From Siphonodentalium dalli (lineage: Eukaryota > Mollusca > Scaphopoda > Gadilida > Siphonodentaliidae): DNA of 64,000 nt. This document shows positions 11,014-21,735 of this stretch, piece after piece; the first letter of the stretch is position 1; each line of letters starts with the position of its first letter. The position numbers and the translations under genes were made by a program. Location of the stretch: the NCBI GenBank assembly GCA_032622095.1, contig CP136064.1, positions 194,651,948 to 194,715,947 of the forward strand, in the 5' to 3' direction. The notes below the pieces were generated by a model. It saw nothing but the letters and a program-made list of their open reading frames with translations, was not told where the DNA came from and did not search any database.

Positions 11014-12790
11014 TCAAAGGCATTACATAACAGACATGGGATTTCTAACTGGTCTGGTCTGACATCACAGCAGGATATCAGGAAATGTATAAGGTTGTGT
11101 TGGCAATAAATGCTTTCGTTTCCTTGAGCCAAGGTTTTTTAATTTTTGCTATACAAGTCCTTGCTTGAGCGAAAACATTGGCTCCCGCCAATGTGGCCCG
11201 TGGATAGTAAGATTAGATTTATTAGCATCTGGACTCATTATTGTAGAAACTACGGACATTCTCTATTATCCGGGTTTGGTGAACTCCATATATTATTCAG
11301 AGTTTGCACATGGGCCAAGTTTGCCACTTAAATACAAATTCTGGGTCTGATGTTAAGCCGCTCTGACATGGGCGTATATATGTAAGGGCAGTGGTGTAGT
11401 AGCTGGACGGTTTTGGTCGTACCAATATCAGGGTCCACACAATTTAATCTTTTTCATTACACACATAGCAGCTAGCCGTTTTATTAGTATTTGGAACATA
11501 AAACAGAAGAAAGTCAAGCATTTAATGATCCCAGGCTGTTAGTTTACCAAGAAGACACATGCTAATAGGGCCCTGTACCATGCCATCTAACTGTATCAGC
11601 TTATTATATGTAGTAAACGGAGTGCACCATAAAATACCCAGTCAGATTTGGTTAACAACTAATATATATTAAAGATACAAAGATTTATGGACAATCCTGG
11701 AGAGCTAGCCCCAGAGTGGGGGAATGTTACCCATTTCTTTCAAGCCATTGCTGGCACCAATTAATGGACATAACAGTATCATGTACATGGCACATGGTAT
11801 TTGAAATGATCTAGTTGTTGTGGAAAGTTGGGAAATGTGGAAGGGTTGTATAGAAATCCAAAGACATTAATGGGACCGTCATTAAATGCTTGGCATTTAT
11901 GGACTTTAATCGCATCCATCCTAGTCCGTGGGCCAATTCCAAAAAGACGCCTAGTTTTCGCTTTCGTTGCACCCCCCTCCGAACAAATGTTTGTTATACC
12001 AAATTATAGGTAATTATATAGCCGTCAGGGTGGTGTAAATTTCCACTTCAGAAATGTGTCCAAAAGTTTCGAAAAATGAGGATGATTAACCCTACCCCAG
12101 TGGAAAACATTACATGTAGCTGTTCTGAATCATTAAGCCCCTACGCGAATCTTAAAAACTTCAGAAGAACCATTTATAGTTGATAACATGCCTCATATAT
12201 ACCGTCAATGGACACAATTGTCATTTTTTGAAAATATTGAAAATAAATTGAGTTATAGTGAAAAGTGTGATAAAAAGAGTGATTGTTTGGGTACTTTTTC
12301 CAAAATGTTGTCTAATATAAAATGATATTAGTTCCGGATTTCAGTGAAACATGCGGATATTAAGGTTTTAAAAACTTCGCAAGGGTATATTCCACATGTT
12401 CGAAAAACTAGAATGTGATTCATTCCGTATTTTCGACTTACTATGAAAAAGCTACCCCTACCCCCTATTTTTTAATAATTTAATCCAATTTTTTAAATTT
12501 TCAATAGTGTACCCATTCAACACATATGCTCCTTCAAAATTGATTTTAAACAATATAATGATTTGATAATCCGACATTTGTCATTCATAATTTTAAAAAT
12601 CTCGAAATTTGCCAAAAATTTACTGAAATATTTATAAAAAAAAATAAATAAATAAAAAGAGACTTTTTTCAATATTTTTCAACAAAAAGTAAAATTGAGT
12701 TGTGCAGATCATTTAATAGTGCTATATATAACAAAATATGACTGATATGTCCGTATCACAAGAAAATGTCATAATATTTTACTAAAATGA
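11014..12790. other. 1.8 kb without recognisable gene
   Basis: AT-rich sequence with only short frames of no recognisable family. Sequences such as CAGTGGTGTAGTAGCTGGAC (about 11390) and the C-run near 11970 resemble ends of decayed DNA transposons, but no paired inverted repeat was found. Confidence 0.4.
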
Positions 12791-12794
12791 CAGG

Positions 12795-13095
12795 CAAAAT
12801 GGGAGGTTGTATGATCATCCCATGCATGATGTACCATACAGGGATGTACTATGATCGCCCCAGGGATCATTGGGGTGTCGGAGGGTCGTCCCATGGGCCA
12901 TCTGAAGGTCGTACCTTCGACCACGTGACCACATTGAGGTCGTAACGTCGTCACAGTGACCATATAGAGGTCGTATGACAATCCCAGGGACCAGATGGAT
13001 GTCGTCATCAGGCATCACAAGGTCTTCCCATGGACCATACGGAGATCGGACGGTCATCCCAGATAACATAGGGAGGTCGTATGACCGATATCCGA
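12795..13095. repeat. Degenerate minisatellite, about 31-bp period
   Basis: About nine units of a motif around GGTCGTATGACCATCCCA and GGACCATANGGA recur roughly every 31 bp with heavy divergence. Two overlapping minus-strand frames here are products of the repetition, not genes. It sits immediately left of the macrosatellite. Confidence 0.7.
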
Positions 13096-13136
13096 AATGG
13101 GATAGGAATGGGTTATTTATTTAAGGCCTTATCCCA

Positions 13137-16100
13137 GCGCTGATTTATTCAGTATTGTCAGGAATTCCATTTAGTTTTTTGTTTATTCAGACTTCTCGGA
13201 GAAAGATGATTTCCATTAGTTTGTCTTTTAATTAGATTTTTGATTTGGCCATCACACAATATGTCAACCAGATAATTAAATGTTAATCGGTCATATTTTT
13301 AGTGACGTCTATTTGTGCGACCATTTTTGTGATAAAATTTTCACAAAATTACTAAACCTTGTGATATAATGATATTGCTGGTTTTTGAACCCAAATAGTC
13401 AGATTGTGCTGTAAAAATACAAGATTTAACACATAAAACTATTTTCAGTCGCCAGAAAAATGGCATGTCCTGTCCCGCTCGCCCCTTGGCCAAGGGCAGG
13501 GGGTCAGCTGCCCCCCCCCCCCGCTCTGGTATATACGTCATGTTACACGCATGTGGGCCCCTGTGACACAGCGTTCCCGATAAACCTACTCCCCGATACG
13601 GTGTCCTCATAAAACTACTCTCTCACCTATATTGTGTGCCCCCATATACCTACTCTCCCACACGGTGTGCCCGATAAACCTCTGATATGGCGTCCCCATA
13701 AAACTACACTCTCACACAGGGGCCACATAAACCTGCTCTCCGACACATACTATAATTATGAAAATCCATCCATCGTTTGCTCAGCTATAGAGATTGCTAA
13801 ACACAAAATGCCCTCCCCAAAATCTGGTCGACATCTGTGATGGCCAAATCACAAGTCTAATTAAAAGAAAAACTTATGGAATTTCTGACAATGCTGAATA
13901 TAGGTCGCTTGCAGAAATTGTCAACGATTATTTTGATAAATAAGATAATAAATTGAAAATTGAAACAACGGTCGCGCTGATTTATTCAGTATTGTCAGGA
14001 ATTCCATTTAGTTTTTTGTTTATTCAGACTTCTCGGAGAAAGATGATTTTCATTAGTTTTTCTTTTAATTAGATTTTTGATTTGGCCATCACACAATATG
14101 TCAACCAGATAATTAAATGTTAATCGGTCATATTTTTAGTGACGTCTATTTGTGCGACCATTTTTGTGATAAAATTTTCACAAAATTACTAAACCTTGTG
14201 ATATAATGATATTGCTGGTTTTTGAACCCAAATAGTCAGATTGTGCTGTAAAAATACAAGATTTAATACATAAAACTATTTTCAATCGCCAGAAAAATGG
14301 CATGTCCTGTCCCGCTCGCCCCTTGGCCAAGGGCAGGGGGTCAGCTGCCCCCCCCCCCTGGTATATACGTCATGTTACACGCATGTGGCCCCCTGTGACA
14401 CAGCGTTCCCGATAAACCTAGTTCCCGATACGGTGTCCTCATAAAACTACTCTCTCACCTATATTTTGGGCCCCCATATACCTACTCTCCCACACGGTGT
14501 GCCCGATAAACCTCTGATATGGCGTCCCCATAAAACTACACTCTCACTCAGGGGCCACATAAACCTGCTCTCCGACACATACTATAATTATGAAAATCCA
14601 TCCATCGTTTGCTCAGCTAGAGATTGCTAAACACAAAATCTGGTCGACATCTGTGATGGCCAAATCACAAGTCTAATTAAAAGAAAAACTTATGGAATTT
14701 CTGACAATGCTGAATATAGGTCGCTTGCAGAAATTGTCAACGATTATTTTGATAAATAAGATAATAAAATTGAAACAACGGTCGCGCTGATTTATTCAGT
14801 ATTGTCAGGAATTCCATTTAGTTTTTTGTTTATTCAGACTTCTCGGAGAAAGATGATTTCCATTAGTTTTTCTTTTAATTAGATTTTTGATTTGGCCATC
14901 ACACAATATGTCAACCAGATAATTAAATCATAATCGGTCATATTTTTAGTGACGTCTATTTGTGCGACCATTTTTATGATAAAATTTTCACAAAATTACT
15001 AGACCTTGTGATATAATGATATTGCTGGTTTTTGAACCCAAATAGTCAGATTGTGCTGTAAAAATACAAGATTTAACACATAAAACTACTTTCAGTCGCC
15101 AGAAAAATGGCATGTCCTGTCCCGCTCGCCCCTTGGCCAAGGGCAGAGGGTCAGCTGCCCCCCCCGCTCTGGTATATACGTCATGTTACACGCATGTGGG
15201 CCCCTGTGACACAGCGTTCCCGATAAACCTATACCCCCCGATACGGTGTCCTCATAAAACTACTCTCTCACCTATATTTTGGGTCCCCATATACCTACTC
15301 TCCCACACGGTGTGTCCGATAAACCTCTGATATGGCGTCCCCATAAAACTACACTCTCACTCAGGGGCCACATAAACCTGCTCTCCGACACATATACTAC
15401 AATTATGAAAGTCCATCCATCGTTTGATCAGCTAGAGATTGCTAAACACAAAATCTGGTCGACATCTGTGATGGCCAAATCACAAGTCTAATTAAAAGAA
15501 AAACTTATGGAATTTCTGCCAATGCTGAATATAGGTCGCTTGCAGAAATTGTCAACGATTATTTTGATAAATAAGATAATAAATTGAAAATTGAAACAAC
15601 GGTCTCGCTGATTTATTCCATATTGTCAGGAATTCCATTTAGTTTTTTGTTTATTCAGACTTCTCGGAGAAAGATGATTTCTATTGGTTTTTCTTTTAAT
15701 TAGATTTTTGATGTGGCCATCACACAATATGTCAACCAGATAATTAAATCTTAATCGGTCATATTTTTAGTGAAGTCTATTTGTGCGACCATTTTTGTGA
15801 TAAAATTTTCACAAAATTACTAAACCTTGTGATATAATGATATTGCTGGTTTTTGAACCCAAATAGTCATATTGTGCTGTAAAAATACAAGATTTAACAC
15901 ATAAAACTATTTTCAGTCGCCAGAAAAATGGCATGTCCTGTCCCGCTCGCCCCTTGGCCAAGGGCAGCTGCCCCCCACTCTGGTATATACGTCATGTTAC
16001 ACGCATGTGGGCCCCTGTGACACAGCGTTACCGACAAACCCACTCCCCGATACGGTGTCCTCATAAAACTACTCTCTCACCTATATTTTGGGTCCCCATA

Positions 16101-17485
16101 TACCTACTCTCCCACATGGTGTGCCCGATAAACCTCTGATATGGCGTCCCCATAAAACTACACTCTCACTCAGGGGCCACATACACCTGCTCTCCGACAC
16201 ATACTATAATTATGAAAATCGATCCATCCATCGTTTGCTCAGCTGGAGATTGCTAAACACAAAATTCCCTCCCCAAAATCTGGTCGACATCTGTGATGGC
16301 CAAATCACAAGTCTAATTAAAAGAAAAACTTATGGAATTTCTGCCAATGCTGAATATAGGTCGCTTGCAGAAATTGTCAACGATTATTTTGATAAATAAG
16401 ATAATAAATTGAAAATTGAAACAATGGTCGCGCTGATTTATTCCGTATTGTCAGGAATTCCATATAGTTTTTTGTTTATTCAGACTTCTTGGAGAAAGAT
16501 GATTTCCTTTGGTTTTTCTTTTAATTAGATTTTTGATTTGGCCATCACACAATATATGTCAACCAGATAATTAAATCTTAATCGGTCATATTTTTTGTGA
16601 CGTCTATTTGTGCGACCATTTGTGTTATAAAATTTTCACAAAATTACTAAACCTTGTGATATAATGATATTGCTAGTTTTTGAACCCAAATAGTCAGATT
16701 GTGCTGTAAAAATACAAGATTTAACACATAAAACTATTTTCAGTCGCCAGAAAAATGGCATGTCCTGTCCCGCTCGCCCCTTGGCCAAGGGCAGGGGGGT
16801 CGGTTGCCCCCCCCCCCGCTCTGGTATATACGTCATGTTAATCGCATGTGGGCCCATGTGACACAGCGTTCCCGATAAACCTACTCCCCGATACGGTGTC
16901 CTCATAAAACTACTGCCTTACCTATATTTTGGGCCCCCATATACCTACTCTCCCACACGGTGTGCCCGATAAACCTCTGATATGGCGTCCCCATAAAACT
17001 ACACTCTCACCCAGGGGCCACATAAACCTGCTCTCCGACACATACTATAATTATGAAAATCCATCCATCGTTTGCTCAGCTAGAGATTGCTAAACACAAA
17101 ATCTGGTCGACATCTGTGATGGTCAAATCACAAGTCTAATTAAAAGAAAAACTTATGGAATTTCTGAAAATGCTGAATATAGGTCGCTTGCAGAAATTGT
17201 CAACGATTATTTTGATAAATAAGATAATAAAATTGAAACAACGGTCGCGCTGATTTATTCAGTATTGTCAGGAATTCCATTTCGTTTTTTGTTTATTCAG
17301 ACTTCTCGGAGAAAGATGATTTCCATTAGTTTGTCTTTTAATTAGATTTTTGATTTGGCCATCACACAACTAGTCAAAAATACAAGATTTAACACATAAA
17401 ACTATTTTCAGTCACCAGAAAAATGGCGTGTCCTGTCCCGCTCGCCCCTTGACCAAGGGCAGGGGGTCAGCTGCCCCCCGCTCTG
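13137..17485 (+). repeat. Macrosatellite: five units of 810-837 bp plus a deleted sixth
   Basis: Units start at GCGCTGATTTATTC at 13137, 13974, 14784, 15605, 16430 and 17247, giving lengths 837, 810, 821, 825 and 817. The sixth (17247-17485) has an internal deletion that joins CACACAA to TAGTCAAAAATAC. Each unit carries a palindrome CCCTTGGCCAAGGG, a C-run of variable length and, at its 3' side, six degenerate copies of a 25-34-bp sub-repeat around CCCATAAAACTACTCTC. Short frames inside (for example one starting MSCPARPLAKG) are preserved only where the repeat happens to keep them open and show no protein family. Frequent C-run length variation is seen between units. Confidence 0.95.
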
Positions 17486-17990
17486 CCCCCATTCTTCCGG
17501 CGCCTCAGAACCTACTGGCCCTCACATGGCCCGATAAACCTGCTAAACACGCTTAACACGACGGACAGCATATATTATATAGACAGAGTGTACAGAGTGT
17601 ACTAGGCCTATCACAATCAGTGATCAGTCCCATAAAACGATTATCTTCTGGCCCATAAACCCTACTCTCATAATCACGTCCCCATATATATAGTTTTCCA
17701 GTCCCACAAACCTGCTCTCTGAAAATCAGGTCCCCATATAAGGAATGTCTCTCTGGCCCATAAACCATATCTTCCCCGAATGTTGTTCCCATAAACCTGT
17801 ATCTCATTCGTGGATATGATTCAAGATTATTCTGGTTGCGTGGAGAGAGTTCATATTCTGAAAAGGGCTACCGATAGACAGTGCGTCGGGGCATTACTAT
17901 TAATTTGGCACGTGCTTCTAACGCCACTGGAAAGTAGTGTCCCCACATCACTGTTTCAGGACCGGTTGGCACATAAACCACCAAACACTC
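17486..17990 (+). repeat. Degenerate CCCATAAACC sub-repeat tract
   Basis: Beyond the last macrosatellite unit, variants of CCCATAAACCTACTCTC continue every 25-40 bp to about 17970 (for example GCCCATAAACCCTACTCTC near 17652). This is the same short motif that fills the 3' third of each 820-bp unit. It suggests that the macrosatellite unit captured part of an older minisatellite. Confidence 0.7.
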
Positions 17991-17992
17991 TC

Positions 17993-17993
<1 letters not shown>

Positions 17994-18021
<28 letters not shown>
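17994..18021. repeat. (GA)n microsatellite at left edge of segment A
   Basis: About 28 bp of GA. It marks the exact left boundary of the large tandem array: homology with B and C starts to its right, while its left flank is macrosatellite-derived and unlike the flanks in B and C. Confidence 0.9.
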
Positions 18022-18024
<3 letters not shown>

Positions 18025-18559
18025 TGAGAAAGTAGAAGACAGGAGGATGAGAGATGTTACCTGTAGGGCGTGTTAACGGAAATTTTTGACGGATCTCGCG
18101 GGTAGTTCTACGGTAAAGGGGCCAAACCATGTCTTGATGAACTTTTTATCTCTACAACAAACATCATACCTATAGTAGAAATCCGCGTGACGGTAATGAT
18201 ATTTAATACACGTACGCTGATGGGTGGGCTTACTTTTGGTTTTCTCTATCAATCGATTTTCATCGCAAACTGTTCAGCTCTAGTCAGATGAATGAACTTA
18301 GTAATTAGATGCATCAATCTTCCACCTTCATCTTGAAACTTCATAAAAATAGCATCAAATGCCCGCGTGACGGTAATGACGGGGGTACGGGGATGTCGAT
18401 TATTGAACCAGCAAAACAAAAATTGCATATATCATTGGAACATCTCCTGAATACGGGACATGAATATCACTCCATTGTATCCGGAAATGTATTTTCTAAC
18501 CAATAAAACAATCTCACTTCTTATAATTTCGCTTTAAAAAAATCTCATTTTAGTGATTA

Positions 18560-18830
18560 TGGGTTATTTTACCCCCAAATCCGATTACGTTTCTGGATAT
18601 CGCGGGAATTATTTACAGGCAAAAAAACAAAAAGCATCACATTTAAATGATCTGGAGTAGATATGGTCTACTTGTAATGGATAATAAAATTATGTATCCG
18701 TTATTAAAACAGTGAAAAGTAATTGTTTATTGAATAAAAATAATCTAATGGGCGCCCGGTGAATCGAACCCTTTTCTCTTTAAAAAAATTGACAATATCT
18801 ACATTTATACCACTAGACCACGGGAGCTTC
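18560..18830 (-). mobile_element. tRNA-derived SINE-like element, site 1, copy A
   Basis: On the minus strand, 18828 to 18751 reads like a tRNA: a TGGTCTAGTGG A-box and a GGTTCGATTC B-box, with a mostly pairable acceptor (GCTCCCG with CGGGCGC). The variable and T-stem regions are degraded and no convincing anticodon arm forms, so it is a pseudo-tRNA. About 190 bp downstream of it (to 18560) resemble the sequence beside the second tRNA-like site (20690-20840), for example GGTCTACTTGTAAT and CCGTTATTAAAAC, which suggests a SINE body. Confidence 0.5.
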
Positions 18831-18904
18831 TATATTTTTGGACTAAATAATAAGCTATATGAGTTATTGGTTTCATTTCAAATTATGTACCCTGAATTCA
18901 TTGC

Positions 18905-20547
18905 AGACACCCCCCCCCAAACTTTGGTCAAAATCGTGACCTTCGTGAAAACCATTTACGCGATTGTGACAAATGTGTATGCGGGGATGTAGAAAGCGCT
19001 GAACACTTTCTATTATTCTGTCAAAGATATACTCAACTCAGGTCTGACTCATTCTCAAATATTGACCCGACTTTCTTAACTACCAAGATCTTACTCAAAG
19101 GCATACCATTGCTATCATCTGAAATAAATAATGAAATATTCCGAGCTACGCAATACTTCATTCAAAAAAGCGGACGTTTCAAACAATACACTAACAATTC
19201 AACGGCATAGCAACGATAACACATGGAGTTTTCATATTTAGTTTTCATATTTAGTTTCCATATTTAGTTTCCACATTTATTTTCAAAACAATTCATTTTC
19301 AAAATAATTCTTTCCACAAGTTAGTCTAAAAATGTTCATAACAGTGGTACCGACTTTTCTTTCACATACAAGCTCTTTATTTCTATCGCTTCACCTATCT
19401 CTGTCTCGTATTCCTTGTGAATACACCCCTCTCATTATTATCCACATAAGCTTATTTATCATTTCAACACTTATTGTAAACTCGTCTGTACATCATAATA
19501 TTAATATACCATCACTTCTTAAACCTATTGTTTCTCTAACTCGACCACTTGCCATTCGCTCGATCTTCCTTGATTTCTACAATTTTTCTACTTGTCTGAG
19601 GAGATAGCTCAACAAAAGCACATATCTGCTTGCTGCTAAATCCTCTTCCCCTTTTCTATTCTACTCATGTTTCCATCATCTAAATGTTGTTCATCATAAA
19701 TGTAATATTGGGGCTAATAAATATTGTTTAAATCAAACTTTGGTCAAAATTTCAACAGTTGGAAATTTCATACCTGACACAACATTAGTTGGAAATTTCA
19801 CACCAACAATAGGTTGAAAATGTTCTTGTAGTTTGATTTTAAAACAATTTATTGGGGGGAAATTATTGTTTTTGGACCAATATTTGCATATTTTCCTTCT
19901 TTTGGTAAATTTTTTGGACTGAAATGGCCATCAGTTAGAAATTTTCCAACCTAAGGGGGTGTCAGGTGTCAAAAACTTCTAGTTAATAATTTAAGAAAAC
20001 AATATTGTCCTACATTTGGTCAAAATTGTCACTGGAATTGTCATCAGTTGAAAATTTTCCAACCTGAGTCGTGGTATCAGGTTTGAAATTTCCAACTCTA
20101 TGAATGCTTGAGGCTAGTCTAGATGCTACGATTTTTGCGATTTTCTTGTTCAGATTTCAAAATTTTCGCACACCGGGCCGAACAACCATGGTGTGCCCTG
20201 GTCTATTGCCCGTAGTCGTGTTCATTTGTCGAGTTAGACCACTAGATGTTATAGGATTTGTGCAATTTTCAGGTTCAAAATATATTAATATTATCACACC
20301 GGGTAGTTAGAACCATGGTTTATAAAAATGCTATTAGGCCTCTGAACACTTAGGTGCAAGGAGGGAATGAAATTATGGAAAACCTTTGGTCTGATTCAAG
20401 GGGTGCTTGGTTTGATTCAATGGCTCAAGGGAGGGGGTGCAAATGGAATTATGCAAAACATTGTCTCTGGTCTGATTCAAGGGGGGGGTGCAGTTGGAAT
20501 TATCAAGGTGGACACCCCCGAACGGATACCCTCTAGCCACGTCCATG
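18905..20547. mobile_element. Nonautonomous DNA-transposon-like element, copy A
   Basis: The right end reads CCCTCTAGCCACGTCCATG, the complement of the end at 4413. The interior holds repeated motifs (TTGGTCAAAAT, CATCAGTTGAAAATTTTCCAAC, GGTCTGATTCAAGGGG), with no transposase. It is split by a LINE at 18935-19733. The left end is unclear and is marked only by a C-run after GCAGACA. Equivalent copies lie at 32050-33695 and 44175-45820. Confidence 0.45.
18935..19733 (+). mobile_element. LINE 3' end inserted with 17-bp TSDs, copy A
   Basis: CAAACTTTGGTCAAAAT occurs at 18918-18934 and again at 19734-19750, flanking the insert exactly. The insert starts in a LINE C-terminus (RDLRENHLRDCDKCVCG, knuckle to HFLLFC), stops at TAG near 19210, and ends GGGGCTAATAAATATTG. 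Its 3' untranslated region contains four tandem copies of about 13 bp around TTTCATATTTAG (19222-19270). Presence in A, B and C dates it before the duplication. Confidence 0.85.
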
Positions 20548-20689
20548 ATTGCAGGGGAGTGTGATTACCCTCCCCACCCCATAAATAAAAAAAAATGGAA
20601 GTTTGAGATGGATTTTGGTTTTTACAAATTACATAACTGTATACGGTACATGCTGCTTGTAAATGTAAGTCTTAGGTCTCATAGTCATA

Positions 20690-20915
20690 TTCAAACCCAA
20701 CAATGGGTTGAATTTTCACAGGCAAAAACTAAAAAACATCATATTTATGGTTAGGGTCTACTTGTAATTGATAGTCAAAATTAATTTTCCGTTATTAAAA
20801 CTGAAAAATAACAATTTAACAGATAAAATACAATAAAGGTACTGCCGATGAATCGAACCCTATATCGCCACAAGAAGTCATATTGTGGTTCCCACTGGAT
20901 GACGTCCATTTGGTG
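20690..20915 (-). mobile_element. tRNA-like SINE element, site 2, copy A
   Basis: The minus strand has a GGTTCGATTC B-box at about 20848-20858 and an A-box-like CATCCAGTGGG upstream. The flanking body (20690-20840) resembles the body of the site 1 element. The sequence TATTCATTGCAG to its right also recurs beside site 1. It is a degraded SINE-like unit. Confidence 0.4.
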
Positions 20916-20928
20916 TATACTGTATTCA

Positions 20929-21216
20929 TTGCAGGGGCGTTACGACTTCAGGGCGCACCCTCAATCTAAGAAACATTGAAGTTTCAGACTGAAATTACAT
21001 AATTATAGACAGTATATTTGAAATTGGGTATCTTTTTCATTTCGATCCATATGGGACGGGACAAGACGGCAAATTTCCATTCTTTTCCCTTCGGTGTGGG
21101 TGGAGTTAAATTTAAAACTGACCATTGTAACCCTGGATAAAAAGAAATTCTTCATAAAAGTTACTCACCAAGTCGATCCCTGGATGATTGTTGTCGACAA
21201 TCTTTAACTTAGATTA
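20929..21216. mobile_element. Possible left part of the transposase-bearing element, copy A
   Basis: It starts CAGGGGCGTTACGACTTC after GTATTCATTGCAG. This could be the left terminus opposite TAGCCACGTCCCTG at 23226, but the two ends match only weakly. No gene is present. Confidence 0.3.
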
Positions 21217-21593
21217 AAGGTACTCAATCCGATTAAGTACCCCTAAATTACTATTTCTTTGTCTTCGGGGGTAAAAAATATTTGATTCGAGTCGAGGAAC
21301 GCACCCTTCAAAGCTCAGAGTGATCAGATATCAATTTTTGAAATGTGTTAATTTTCGGAGATGTGGGACACTTCCACGTCTCAAACGGACAAATTGCGGG
21401 TGTAAGATGGATAACTCTAAAATCAAGTGCTTATTATGGTTAACAATAAGCACTTGATTTTAGAGTTATCCATCTTACACCCGCAATTTGTCCGTAATTT
21501 GTCCGAAAATTAACACATTTCAAAAATCGATATCTGATCACGTTTGAAGGGTGTTGTTCTTCGACTCGAATCAAATATATTTGAGTACCTTTA
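21217..21593. repeat. Foldback palindrome with about 150-bp arms, copy A
   Basis: The left arm (about 21264-21435) and right arm (21445-21593) are inverted copies around a 9-bp loop, ATGGTTAAC (21436-21444). The inner 51 bp are perfect, and the outer part has a few mismatches and small indels. The left arm carries an extra stretch with CCCCTAAATTACTATTTC. Identical structures lie in B and C. It is the upstream neighbour of the transposase ORF. Confidence 0.9.
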
Positions 21594-21735
21594 AGCTTCT
21601 ATTCTATACATGCATTTTGTATAGAATAGCTTTTGGGGGGGGGGGTGTCGCTCTAATTTCACAACACCGCCCACCAATACTATAAAGCACAATATATCAT
21701 ATACGCGAGAAAGTAATGTTTCTTGTTTCTTTCAG

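Noticed and set aside
11641-11660. TGGTTAACAACT as a third related palindrome loop
   Set aside because: There are no inverted arms around it. It serves as a reminder that the motif occurs by chance.
12769-13069. Two minus-strand frames of about 80 residues
   Set aside because: They overlap a degenerate minisatellite. The frames follow the repeat, and composition is repeat-driven.
15112-15330. Repeated small frames starting MSCPARPLAKG in the macrosatellite
   Set aside because: They are broken differently in each unit by C-run and indel changes. There is no conserved protein length and no family.
13137-17485. Possible CRISPR-like array
   Set aside because: The repeat units are over 800 bp with variable sub-repeats and no unique spacers, and the context is eukaryotic. 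This is a macrosatellite.
17948-18130. Frames with Arg-Glu or Ser-Leu runs at 17948-18130, 29948-30190 and 43189-43401
   Set aside because: They are produced by the (GA)n boundary microsatellites.
18751-18828. Functional tRNA gene
   Set aside because: A-box and B-box are present, but the T-stem does not pair and no clear anticodon arm forms, so it is treated as tRNA-derived.
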